The notes beneath the pieces are model-generated. The model was given only the letters and a program-made list of their open reading frames with translations. It did no database searches and was not told where the DNA came from. From assembly GCA_031413635.1 (NCBI GenBank), contig JANOFM010000207.1:1-37743 (forward strand): DNA of 37,743 nucleotides. Reading direction: 5' to 3'. Of this stretch, positions 31,675-37,743 are shown in pieces. The stretch comes from SZUA-430 sp031413635. GTDB taxonomy: Bacteria; Pseudomonadota; Alphaproteobacteria; Micropepsales; Micropepsaceae. Both the position numbers and the translations under genes were made by a program. Each line of letters begins with the position of its first letter. The stretch's first letter is position 1.

Positions 31675-33804
31675 ATGTTCAATATCCATAGAGAAGAAAT
31701 CGATTGGGGCGGGCGCAAGCTGACGCTGGAAACCGGGCGCATCGCGCGCCAAGCCGACGGCGCGGTGCTGGCCACGATCGGCGAAACGACGGTGATGGCA
31801 ACCGTGGTTTCGGCGAAATCACCGCGGCCCGGCATCGATTTTCTGCCGCTCACCGTCGACTATCAGGAAAAGACGTTTGCCGCGGGCCGCATTCCCGGCG
31901 GCTATTTCAAGCGCGAAGGCCGGCCGACGGAGCGCGAGACGCTGATTTCGCGGTTGATCGACCGTCCGATCCGCCCGCTGTTCGTTGAGGGCTATCGAAA
32001 CGAGACGCAGGTCATCGTGACGGTTCTCTCGCACGATCTCGAGAACGATCCCGACATTCTGGCAATGGTCGCCGTGTCGGCGGCGTTGACGTTGTCGGGT
32101 GTGCCGTTCCGTGGGCCGATCGGCGCCGCGCGCGTCGGTTACATCAACGGCGAATACGTTCTCAATCCGCTGATCGAGAAGATGCCGGAGTCGAGCCTGG
32201 AGCTCGTCGTCGCCGGTACCGACGACGCCGTGATGATGGTCGAATCGGAAGCCAAGGAACTTCCCGAAGACATTATGTTGGGCGCCGTCATGTTCGGCCA
32301 CCGCGCCATGCAGCCGGTGATCAAGGCGATCATCAATTTGGCGCAGCGTGCGGCAAAGGACCCGCGTGAACACAACCTGCCGGACAATGGCGCGCTGCTG
32401 GCGAAGATCAAGTCAGTCGCGGAAGCCGATCTGCGCGCGGCCTATCGTGAGCGCCAGAAGCAGACGCGTTATGACAAGATCGGCGCAGTGAAGAAGCGCG
32501 TCGTCGAAGAGTTCGCCGGCGAAGGCAGGGCCGATCCACTGCTCGTTACCGGACTTTTCAAGGAGATCGAAGCCTCGATCGTGCGCAACGACATCCTGGA
32601 CACCGGCAAACGCATCGACGGACGCGACACGAAGACCGTGCGTCCGATCATGGCGGAGGTCGGCGTTCTGCCGCGCACGCACGGCTCGGCGCTGTTCACG
32701 CGCGGGGAGACGCAGGCGCTGGTGGTCACCACGCTGGGCACCGGCGAGGACGAGCAGTACGTCGACTCGCTCGAAGGGACGTATAAGCAACACTTCATGC
32801 TACACTACAACTTTCCCCCGTTCTCGGTCGGCGAGACCGGCCGCGTGGGCGCGCCAAAGCGCCGCGACATCGGTCATGGCAAGCTTGCCTGGCGCGCGAT
32901 GCGTCCGGTGATGCCGGCGAAGGAAAGCTTCCCCTACACGATCCGCGTCGTCTCGGAGATCACGGAATCGAACGGCTCATCGTCGATGGCGACGGTGTGC
33001 GGTTCGTCGTTGTCGCTCATGGACGCGGGCGTTCCCTTGAAGAGCCCCTGCGCGGGCATCGCAATGGGTTTGATCAAGGAAGGCGATCGCTTCGCGGTTT
33101 TGTCGGACATTTTGGGCGATGAAGATCATCTGGGCGACATGGACTTCAAGGTTGCCGGCACATCGAGCGGCGTGACCTCGCTGCAGATGGACATCAAGAT
33201 CGCGGGTATCACCGAAGAGATCATGCGCGTCGCGCTCGCCCAAGCGAAGGACGGGCGTATCCATATCTTGGGCGAGATGTCCAAGGCGTTGACGGGTGCT
33301 CGCGCGGAGCTCGGCGAGCATGCGCCGCGCATCGAAGTGATCAACATTCCGACCGACAAGATTCGCGAAGTGATCGGTCAGGGCGGCAAGGTGATCCGCG
33401 AAATCGTGGAGAAGACCGGTGCCAAGATCGACATCCAAGACGACGGCACGGTGAAGGTCGCCTCGGCTAACGGCGAGTCCATTCGCGCCGCGATGAAGTG
33501 GATCAAGTCGATTGTGGCCGAACCCGAAGTGGGCGTGATCTACGAAGGCAAGGTCGTCAAGGTCATGGACTTCGGCGCGTTCGTGAACTTCTTCGGCGCG
33601 CGCGACGGGTTGGTGCACATTTCTCAACTTTCGAGCAAGAAGGTGGCCAAAACCGGAGATGTCGTCAAAGAAGGCGACAAGGTGTTTGTGAAACTTCTGG
33701 GCTTCGACGACCGCGGCAAAGTGCGTCTGTCGATGAAGATCATCGATCAGGCGACCGGAAAGGAAATCGCCGGCGCGGACGGGGACCGGGCCGCGGAGGG
33801 TTAG
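31675..33804 (+). CDS. pnp: polyribonucleotide nucleotidyltransferase (PNPase)
   Basis: Phosphorolytic 3'-5' exoribonuclease of the RNA degradosome. The 709-residue protein has two RNase PH cores (about 10-140 and 310-540) around an all-helical linker. A KH domain follows near 553-615 (IREVIGQGGKVIREIVEK) and an S1 domain from about 620 (VGVIYEGKVVKVMDFGAFV). Length and order are those of the family. It is the last gene of the rbfA-truB-rpsO-pnp group and is closed by the terminator at 33832-33864. Confidence 0.98.
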   Translation: MFNIHREEIDWGGRKLTLETGRIARQADGAVLATIGETTVMATVVSAKSPRPGIDFLPLTVDYQEKTFAAGRIPGGYFKREGRPTERETLISRLIDRPIRPLFVEGYRNETQVIVTVLSHDLENDPDILAMVAVSAALTLSGVPFRGPIGAARVGYINGEYVLNPLIEKMPESSLELVVAGTDDAVMMVESEAKELPEDIMLGAVMFGHRAMQPVIKAIINLAQRAAKDPREHNLPDNGALLAKIKSVAEADLRAAYRERQKQTRYDKIGAVKKRVVEEFAGEGRADPLLVTGLFKEIEASIVRNDILDTGKRIDGRDTKTVRPIMAEVGVLPRTHGSALFTRGETQALVVTTLGTGEDEQYVDSLEGTYKQHFMLHYNFPPFSVGETGRVGAPKRRDIGHGKLAWRAMRPVMPAKESFPYTIRVVSEITESNGSSSMATVCGSSLSLMDAGVPLKSPCAGIAMGLIKEGDRFAVLSDILGDEDHLGDMDFKVAGTSSGVTSLQMDIKIAGITEEIMRVALAQAKDGRIHILGEMSKALTGARAELGEHAPRIEVINIPTDKIREVIGQGGKVIREIVEKTGAKIDIQDDGTVKVASANGESIRAAMKWIKSIVAEPEVGVIYEGKVVKVMDFGAFVNFFGARDGLVHISQLSSKKVAKTGDVVKEGDKVFVKLLGFDDRGKVRLSMKIIDQATGKEIAGADGDRAAEG

Positions 33805-33831
33805 TCGCTACGACGCATCGAGAATTCCGAT

Positions 33832-33864
33832 CGCGCGGGGCGCTCGCTCCGCGCGGTTTTTTTT
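33832..33864 (+). terminator. intrinsic terminator after pnp
   Basis: CGCGCGG (33832-33838) pairs with CCGCGCG (33849-33855); the stem extends inward by G-T, G-C and C-G pairs to 10 bp with loop GCTC. A run of eight T follows at 33857-33864. It also separates pnp from the convergent fabI, whose stop lies 4 bases away. Confidence 0.9.
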
Positions 33865-33867
33865 GCT

Positions 33868-34698
33868 TCAGCCTTCTCCGTTGCCGCTCGCGCTCATCGC
33901 CTTAAGTTCGGCGGCGTTGGGCATGCCGGTGACGTTGAAGCCGGCGTCGACGTAGTGGATTTCACCTGTCACGCCCGCCGAGAGGTCGCTCAGGAAGTAG
34001 AGCGCGGCGCCACCGACGTGAGGGAGTTCGACCGTTTTCTTCAGCGGGGAATGTTGCTTGTACCAGTTGAAGACGAGGCGGGCGCCGCCGACGCCGGAGC
34101 CCGCGAGCGTGCGCATGGGGCCCGGCGAGATCGCGTTGACGCGGATGCCGTCGCGGCCGAGATCGGCGGCGAGATAGCGGACCGAGGCCTCAAGGGCGGC
34201 TTTGGCCACGCCCATGACGTTGTAGCTCGGCATGACGCGCATCGAACCTGCATAGGTCAGCGTGATCATGGCGCCACCGTTCTTCATCAGATGCGAGGCG
34301 CGGCGGGCGATATCGGTGAACGAGAAGCAGGAGATTTCCATCGTACGGCGGAAGTTGGCGCGCGTGGTGTCGACGTAACGGCCTTTGAGTTCGTTGCGGT
34401 CGGAGAACGCGATTGCGTGCACCAGGAAATCGAGGCCGCCCCATTGGCGTTCGATGGCCGAGAACGTCGCTTCCAGCGATTGATCGTCTTCGACGTCCGC
34501 GGGCAGCACCAGCTTGGCGCCCAGCGTTTCAACGAGCGGTTTGACGCGCTTGCCGAAGGCGTCGCCCTGATATGTGAAGGCGAGTTCCGCGCCGTGTTCG
34601 TGCAAGGTTTGCGCAATGCCCCAGGCAATCGAGTGGTCGTTGGCGACCCCCATGATCAAGCCGCGTTTTCCGGCCATCATTTTTTTGGCGGCGGTCAT
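33868..34698 (-). CDS. fabI: enoyl-[acyl-carrier-protein] reductase (NADH)
   Basis: Last step of each fatty acid elongation cycle, in the cytosol. The 276-residue SDR-type protein has GLIMGVANDHSIAWGIA at about 13-29 (NADH site) and the FabI catalytic set Tyr149, Tyr159 and Lys166 (TYAGSMRVMPSYNVMGVAK), at the spacing of E. coli Tyr146/Tyr156/Lys163. The C-terminal part (SPGPMRTLAGSGVGG and beyond) is also typical. It follows fabB with no gap and lies in the fabA-fabB-fabI block transcribed leftwards. Confidence 0.96.
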   Translation of the reverse strand: MTAAKKMMAGKRGLIMGVANDHSIAWGIAQTLHEHGAELAFTYQGDAFGKRVKPLVETLGAKLVLPADVEDDQSLEATFSAIERQWGGLDFLVHAIAFSDRNELKGRYVDTTRANFRRTMEISCFSFTDIARRASHLMKNGGAMITLTYAGSMRVMPSYNVMGVAKAALEASVRYLAADLGRDGIRVNAISPGPMRTLAGSGVGGARLVFNWYKQHSPLKKTVELPHVGGAALYFLSDLSAGVTGEIHYVDAGFNVTGMPNAAELKAMSASGNGEG

Positions 34699-35922
34699 TT
34701 AGTTGTAGCGCTGGAAGACGAGCGAGGCGTTGGTGCCGCCGAAGCCGAACGAGTTCGACAGAACGGTGTCGATCTTGGCGTTGTCGATGCGCTTGCGCAC
34801 GATCGGGGCGTCGGCCACCGCGGGGTCGATTTCCTCGATGTTGGCGCTTTCGCAGATGAAGCCGTTTTGCAGCATGAGGATCGAATAGATCGCCTCGTGC
34901 GCGCCGGCCGCGCCTTGGCTGTGGCCGGTCAGCGATTTGGTGGCGCTGATCGGCGGGATTTGCTTGCCGAAGACTTCCTTGATCGCGTTGATTTCGGGGA
35001 TGTCGCCGACGGGCGTCGAGGTGGCGTGCGGGTTGATGTAGTCGATGGGCGCTTTGGCCGCGTCGAGCGCCATGCGCATGCAGCGCACGGCGCCTTCGCC
35101 CGAGGGGGCCACCATGTCGGCGCCGTCGGCGGTGGCACCGTAGCCCGTCAGCTCGGCGTAGATTTTCGCGCCGCGCGCCTTGGCGTGAGCGAGCTCTTCA
35201 AGGATCAAGATTCCGCCGCCGCCGGAGATGACGAAGCCGTCGCGGTTCTTGTCGTAAGCCCTGCTGGCCTTCTGGGGCGTGTCGTTGTAGCGCGAGGACA
35301 TCGCACCCATGGCGTCGAACAGGACCGATAGCGTCCAGTCGAGCTCTTCGCCGCCGCCGGCGAACATGACGTCTTGCTTGCCCCACTGGATCATTTCGTA
35401 AGCGTTGCCGATGCAGTTGGCCGATGTCGAGCAGGCCGAGGAAATCGAATAGTTCACGCCCTTGGTCTTGAACCAGGTCGAGAGGTTCGCCGAGCAGGTC
35501 GAGGACATAGCCTTCGGCACGGCGAAGGGGCCGACTTTCTTCGGACCTTTAACCGGTTCAGTCCGCGCGGTGTCAGCTGCAGCTACAATTGCCTTCGTCG
35601 AGGGGCCGCCCGAGCCCACGATCAGGCCAGTGCGTTCGTTCGAAACGTCATGCGGTTCGAGCCCGGCATCGGCGATGGCTTGGTTCATCGCGATCCAGGT
35701 ATACGCGGCGCCGTCGCCCATGAAGCGGCGGGCGCGGCGATCGACGGCGGTGTCGAGGTCGACTTTCAAGCTGCCGTGGACTTGGCTGCGAAAGCCCATG
35801 CGCTTGTAGTCTTCTGCCGCAGTGATTCCAGGCTTTGCTTCGCGCAGGGAGGCGACCACTTCCTGTGTGTTGTTGCCGATCGAGCAGACAATGCCCATGC
35901 CGGTGACGACGACGCGTCTCAT
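34699..35922 (-). CDS. fabB: 3-oxoacyl-[acyl-carrier-protein] synthase I
   Basis: Condensing enzyme required to elongate unsaturated acyl chains made through FabA. The 407-residue protein has the nucleophile Cys164 (SSACSTSANC) and the two histidines His299 (NPHATSTPVGD) and His334 (SLTGHSQGAAGAHE), matching E. coli FabB Cys163/His298/His333. ATG 35922 is preceded by GAAAGG, and the family N-terminus RRVVVTGMG begins there; the frame extends to 35979 but without conservation. The fabA-fabB pair marks the anaerobic pathway of unsaturated fatty acid synthesis. Confidence 0.97.
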   Translation of the reverse strand: MRRVVVTGMGIVCSIGNNTQEVVASLREAKPGITAAEDYKRMGFRSQVHGSLKVDLDTAVDRRARRFMGDGAAYTWIAMNQAIADAGLEPHDVSNERTGLIVGSGGPSTKAIVAAADTARTEPVKGPKKVGPFAVPKAMSSTCSANLSTWFKTKGVNYSISSACSTSANCIGNAYEMIQWGKQDVMFAGGGEELDWTLSVLFDAMGAMSSRYNDTPQKASRAYDKNRDGFVISGGGGILILEELAHAKARGAKIYAELTGYGATADGADMVAPSGEGAVRCMRMALDAAKAPIDYINPHATSTPVGDIPEINAIKEVFGKQIPPISATKSLTGHSQGAAGAHEAIYSILMLQNGFICESANIEEIDPAVADAPIVRKRIDNAKIDTVLSNSFGFGGTNASLVFQRYN

Positions 35923-35994
35923 AGTGCTCAACCTTTCTTGGCCGCTGCGCGAAGTGGCGGCGGCGATGACTGCAGTCAATCAAGTCCGTCGGCG

Positions 35995-36543
35995 TCAGGC
36001 CGCTTCGGGGACGGCCCCGTCGACCGCAAGGACGACACGCAAGTCCTTTGCTTCGTATGCGACCTTACCGTCGACCTTCATTACGCCGTCGGCGATGCCC
36101 AACACGAGCTTCCGCATAATGACGCGCTTCAGATCGACCGCATAAGTCACGAGTTTGGCGTCAGGACGTACCATTTCGGTGAATTTGACCTCGCCAACTC
36201 CTAGAGCTCGACCGCGTCCCTTGCCGCCCATCCAACCTAGGAAGAAACCCAGCATCTGCCACATACCATCGAGTCCGAGACAGCCCGGCATAACGGGATC
36301 TGAAGCGAAATGGCATTTGAAAAACCAGAGGTCCGGCTTGATGTCGAATTCGGCGAGGATCTGGCCTTTGCCGTTGAGGCCGCCGCGGTCGGCAATGTGG
36401 GTGATGCGGTCCATCATGAGCATTGGCGGCAACGGGAGCAGCGCGTTTCCCGGGCCGAAAAGTCTGCCGTGGCCGCAGTCCAAAAGCGCCGGCGCATCAA
36501 AGGAACTCGGGAATTTTGCGGGGCTGGGCGGTGAATCGGACAT
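35995..36543 (-). CDS. fabA: 3-hydroxydecanoyl-[acyl-carrier-protein] dehydratase/isomerase
   Basis: Dehydratase and trans-2/cis-3 isomerase that creates the double bond of unsaturated fatty acids. With ATG 36543 (GGAGG 11 bases upstream) the product is 182 residues. It holds the hot-dog fold active site His78 (CHFASDPVMPG) and Asp92 (GCLGLDGMWQMLGFFLGW), equivalent to E. coli His70 and Asp84. An in-frame ATG at 36576 would add 11 residues. It is divergent from irr across a 125-base gap holding a degenerate Irr-box-like inverted repeat. Confidence 0.96.
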   Translation of the reverse strand: MSDSPPSPAKFPSSFDAPALLDCGHGRLFGPGNALLPLPPMLMMDRITHIADRGGLNGKGQILAEFDIKPDLWFFKCHFASDPVMPGCLGLDGMWQMLGFFLGWMGGKGRGRALGVGEVKFTEMVRPDAKLVTYAVDLKRVIMRKLVLGIADGVMKVDGKVAYEAKDLRVVLAVDGAVPEAA

Positions 36544-36610
36544 GTTGGGGCCTGCCTCCGACGCTAGACTTGACATTCAGGGTGAACCCTCCGATTTCCT
36601 TCGTGCGCTG

Positions 36611-36627
36611 TTTTGAGCTATTCAAAA
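36611..36627. promoter_or_regulatory. Irr-box-like inverted repeat between fabA and irr
   Basis: TTTTGA-GCTAT-TCAAAA is a perfect 6-bp inverted repeat of 17 bp total. Against the iron control element TTTAGAA-N3-TTCTAAA it matches 11 of the 14 fixed positions. It lies 41 bases before the chosen irr start and 67 bases before fabA, fitting autoregulation of irr. A TTGACA at 36570-36575 lies further upstream without a good -10. Confidence 0.4.
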
Positions 36628-36668
36628 GAGTGCAAACTGGGGTCGGGTGCTACGAGTACCAAGAAGTC

Positions 36669-37160
36669 ATGCGTAGCATGAGGGTGTTCGACCCCTCAAG
36701 ACACGAGTTCCGAGCGGGCCAAATGCGTTCAACAAGTTCGAAATCGGCGAGGGCGCCCAAAGGCGATTTGGCGGGGAAACTGCGTGCCGCCGGATTGCGC
36801 CCGACGCGGCAGCGCTTAGCGCTCGGCAGGCTTTTGTTTGCCGAGGGAGACAGGCACGTTTCGGCAGAATCTCTGCATGACGAAGCGGCCGGATCCGGGG
36901 CCGATTTGTCGTTGGCGACGGTGTACAACACCCTGCATCAATTTACCTCGGCAGGGCTTCTGCGGCAGGTTATTGTCGACGGCGCGAAGACTTATTTCGA
37001 TACCAATACCGGCGATCACCACCACTTTTATATCGAAGACCGGGCGCTGCTGATGGATATTCCGGGTGATAGCGTGCACATTGACGGGCTGCCGAAGGCG
37101 CCACTTGGGACCGTGGTCGACCGAGTCGATATCGTTGTGCGGCTCAAATCGAGAATTTAG
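36669..37160 (+). CDS. irr: iron response regulator Irr (Fur superfamily)
   Basis: Alphaproteobacterial iron regulator that senses haem status and binds iron control elements. The 163-residue product has the DNA-binding helix region LAGKLRAAGLRPTRQRLALG (about 34-53) and SLATVYNTLHQFTSAGLLRQ (81-100), and the Irr-specific triple histidine at 117-119 (GDHHHFYIED). The N-terminal haem regulatory motif (GCPWHD type) of Bradyrhizobium Irr is absent, as in many other rhizobia. ATG 36669 (AAGAAG upstream) is chosen; 36678 and 36723 are possible. The stop codon lies inside the ICE that precedes the rubrerythrin gene. Confidence 0.92.
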   Translation: MRSMRVFDPSRHEFRAGQMRSTSSKSARAPKGDLAGKLRAAGLRPTRQRLALGRLLFAEGDRHVSAESLHDEAAGSGADLSLATVYNTLHQFTSAGLLRQVIVDGAKTYFDTNTGDHHHFYIEDRALLMDIPGDSVHIDGLPKAPLGTVVDRVDIVVRLKSRI

Positions 37161-37172
37161 AACTATTCTAAG
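37156..37172. promoter_or_regulatory. Irr box (iron control element) upstream of rubrerythrin
   Basis: TTTAGAACTATTCTAAG matches the ICE consensus TTTAGAA-N3-TTCTAAA at 13 of 14 fixed positions, with a perfect 6-bp inverted repeat TTAGAA-CTA-TTCTAA. It overlaps the irr stop codon and ends 3 bases before the -35 box of the next promoter. Confidence 0.8.
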
Positions 37173-37175
37173 GTA

Positions 37176-37203
37176 TTGACAGCGCGAATTGCCGGCCTAT
37201 GGT
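37176..37203 (+). promoter_or_regulatory. promoter of the rubrerythrin gene
   Basis: A perfect -35 TTGACA (37176-37181) and TATGGT (37198-37203) are separated by 16 bases, predicting a start near 37210 and a leader of about 60 nt. The ICE abuts the -35, so Irr is placed to activate, or to hinder RNA polymerase. Confidence 0.55.
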
Positions 37204-37268
37204 TCCGGATCAGGGCGCCCTTCCTGCTCAGTTGCGTTCCCCATAAAATCGCGAGGAGAGACACTTCG

Positions 37269-37688
37269 ATGGCAAAACTTTCCGGTACCAAGACGCACGA
37301 CAATCTTAAAGCCGCGTTCGCCGGCGAAAGCCAGGCTAACCGCCGCTATCTTTATTTCGCGCAGAAGGCGGATGTCGAGGGATACAACGACGTCGCCGCA
37401 GTATTCCGCTCAACGGCGGAAGGCGAGACGGGCCATGCGCACGGTCATCTTGAGTTTATGGAGGTTGTCGGCGATCCGGCGACGGGCCTGAAGATCGGTC
37501 CCACGGGCGACAATCTCAAAGCAGCGATCGCGGGTGAAACGCACGAATATACCGACATGTATCCGGGCATGGCCAAGACGGCGCGGCAAGAAGGCTTCGA
37601 CGAGATCGCGGACTGGTTCGAAACACTGGCCAAGGCCGAGAAGAGCCACGCGGGACGGTTCCAAAAAGCGTTCGACACGCTGGGTTAA
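37269..37688 (+). CDS. rubrerythrin family protein (ferritin-like, no rubredoxin domain)
   Basis: A 139-residue four-helix di-iron protein, probably protecting against peroxide or handling iron in the cytosol. Ligand positions are visible as Glu20 (AGESQANRRYLYF), Glu53 and His56 (EGETGHAHGH), Glu90 and neighbours (AGETHEYTDMYPG), and Glu124 and His127 (AEKSHAGRF). The C-terminal rubredoxin domain of classical rubrerythrin is missing and the protein has no cysteine at all. AGGAGAG precedes ATG 37269; the frame upstream to 37176 overlaps the promoter and is not coding. Irr box and promoter upstream tie it to iron control. Confidence 0.93.
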   Translation: MAKLSGTKTHDNLKAAFAGESQANRRYLYFAQKADVEGYNDVAAVFRSTAEGETGHAHGHLEFMEVVGDPATGLKIGPTGDNLKAAIAGETHEYTDMYPGMAKTARQEGFDEIADWFETLAKAEKSHAGRFQKAFDTLG

Positions 37689-37692
37689 CTAC

Positions 37693-37743
37693 TCCCTGGG
37701 AGCGCGGGCAACTTGCCCGCTCTTGAAGAAAGTGCGGGCAAGT
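37693..37743. repeat. nested palindromic repeat, cut by the window end
   Basis: GCGGGCAACTTGCCCGC is an inverted repeat (about 37706-37722), and after a 15-base spacer the arm GCGGGCAAGT starts again at 37734 and runs off the window. GGGAGCGC before it would be the outer arm. The layout suggests a dispersed intergenic palindromic element or a terminator of the rubrerythrin gene. The missing right half prevents a decision. Confidence 0.5.

Noticed and set aside
33955..35331. A 458-codon open frame on the plus strand opposite fabI and fabB
   Set aside because: Both minus-strand genes are certain from active-site residues; the plus-strand translation is Gly/Val/Asp/Arg low-complexity, a reverse shadow.
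36423..36668. N-terminal extension of irr with a haem regulatory motif
   Set aside because: The upstream frame runs antisense to fabA, and no Cys-Pro motif is present in it.
1..37743. tRNA, rRNA, CRISPR, insertion sequence or prophage
   Set aside because: No tRNA-like cloverleaf, spaced repeat array, transposase or integrase was recognised on either strand.

Overview
This window is a piece of an alphaproteobacterial chromosome. The gene order glnD ... trpS-usp-nfu ... tsaB-rimI-fur-plsC-miaB-phoH-ybeY-tlyC-lnt-(XRE regulator)-metK-trmB-rimP-nusA-ylxR-infB ... rbfA-truB-rpsO-pnp, followed by a convergent fabI-fabB-fabA block next to irr, is the arrangement known from Hyphomicrobiales (Rhizobiales) and close relatives. 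The high-GC, GTG/TTG-tolerant coding style, a Fur without the CxxC zinc site, and an Irr-type regulator with an HHH motif all fit this. I cannot name the genus from sequence alone.

Layout. 1-122 is the 3' end of an unidentified gene. 123-455 is a leader with a good promoter, a 14-bp perfect palindrome and a small upstream ORF whose stop overlaps the glnD start. 456-3260 is glnD. 3492-4922 is a secreted HtrA/Do-type protease with two PDZ domains, sitting where related genomes usually have murJ (mviN). 5006-9532 holds trpS, a universal stress protein, an Nfu scaffold, a RutE-like nitroreductase, tsaB, rimI and fur/mur. 9547-15938 holds an acyltransferase (plsC-like), miaB, phoH, ybeY, a tlyC/corC-like CBS protein and lnt, the last five joined by overlapping stop/start codons. 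16220-18621 holds a PraR/PhrR-like regulator, a strong terminator hairpin just before metK, then metK and trmB. 18751-24366 is the rimP-nusA-ylxR-infB transcription/translation operon.

24380-29802 is the accessory part. It splits infB from rbfA, which are normally adjacent. It contains a citrate synthase paralogue (minus strand), a membrane-anchored serine beta-lactamase-like hydrolase (minus strand), a second citrate synthase paralogue fused to an N-terminal MerR-like helix-turn-helix (plus strand), and a TPR-sulfotransferase. Two nearly identical 32-bp sites (29/32 identical) lie upstream of the first citrate synthase and in the divergent region between the hydrolase and the HTH-citrate synthase. 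The simplest reading is a small self-contained regulon in which a citrate-synthase-fold transcription factor binds both sites. This is the most novel-looking item in the window.

29847-33804 resumes the translation/RNA-decay block (rbfA, truB, rpsO, pnp), closed by a strong intrinsic terminator. 33868-36543 is fabI, fabB, fabA on the minus strand (the anaerobic-type unsaturated fatty acid branch). 36669-37688 is irr and a short rubrerythrin. A near-perfect Irr box (ICE) lies directly upstream of a TTGACA promoter for rubrerythrin, and a degenerate one lies in the fabA-irr gap. The last ~50 bases begin a nested palindromic repeat cut by the window edge. I saw no rRNA, tRNA, CRISPR array, insertion sequence or phage gene.
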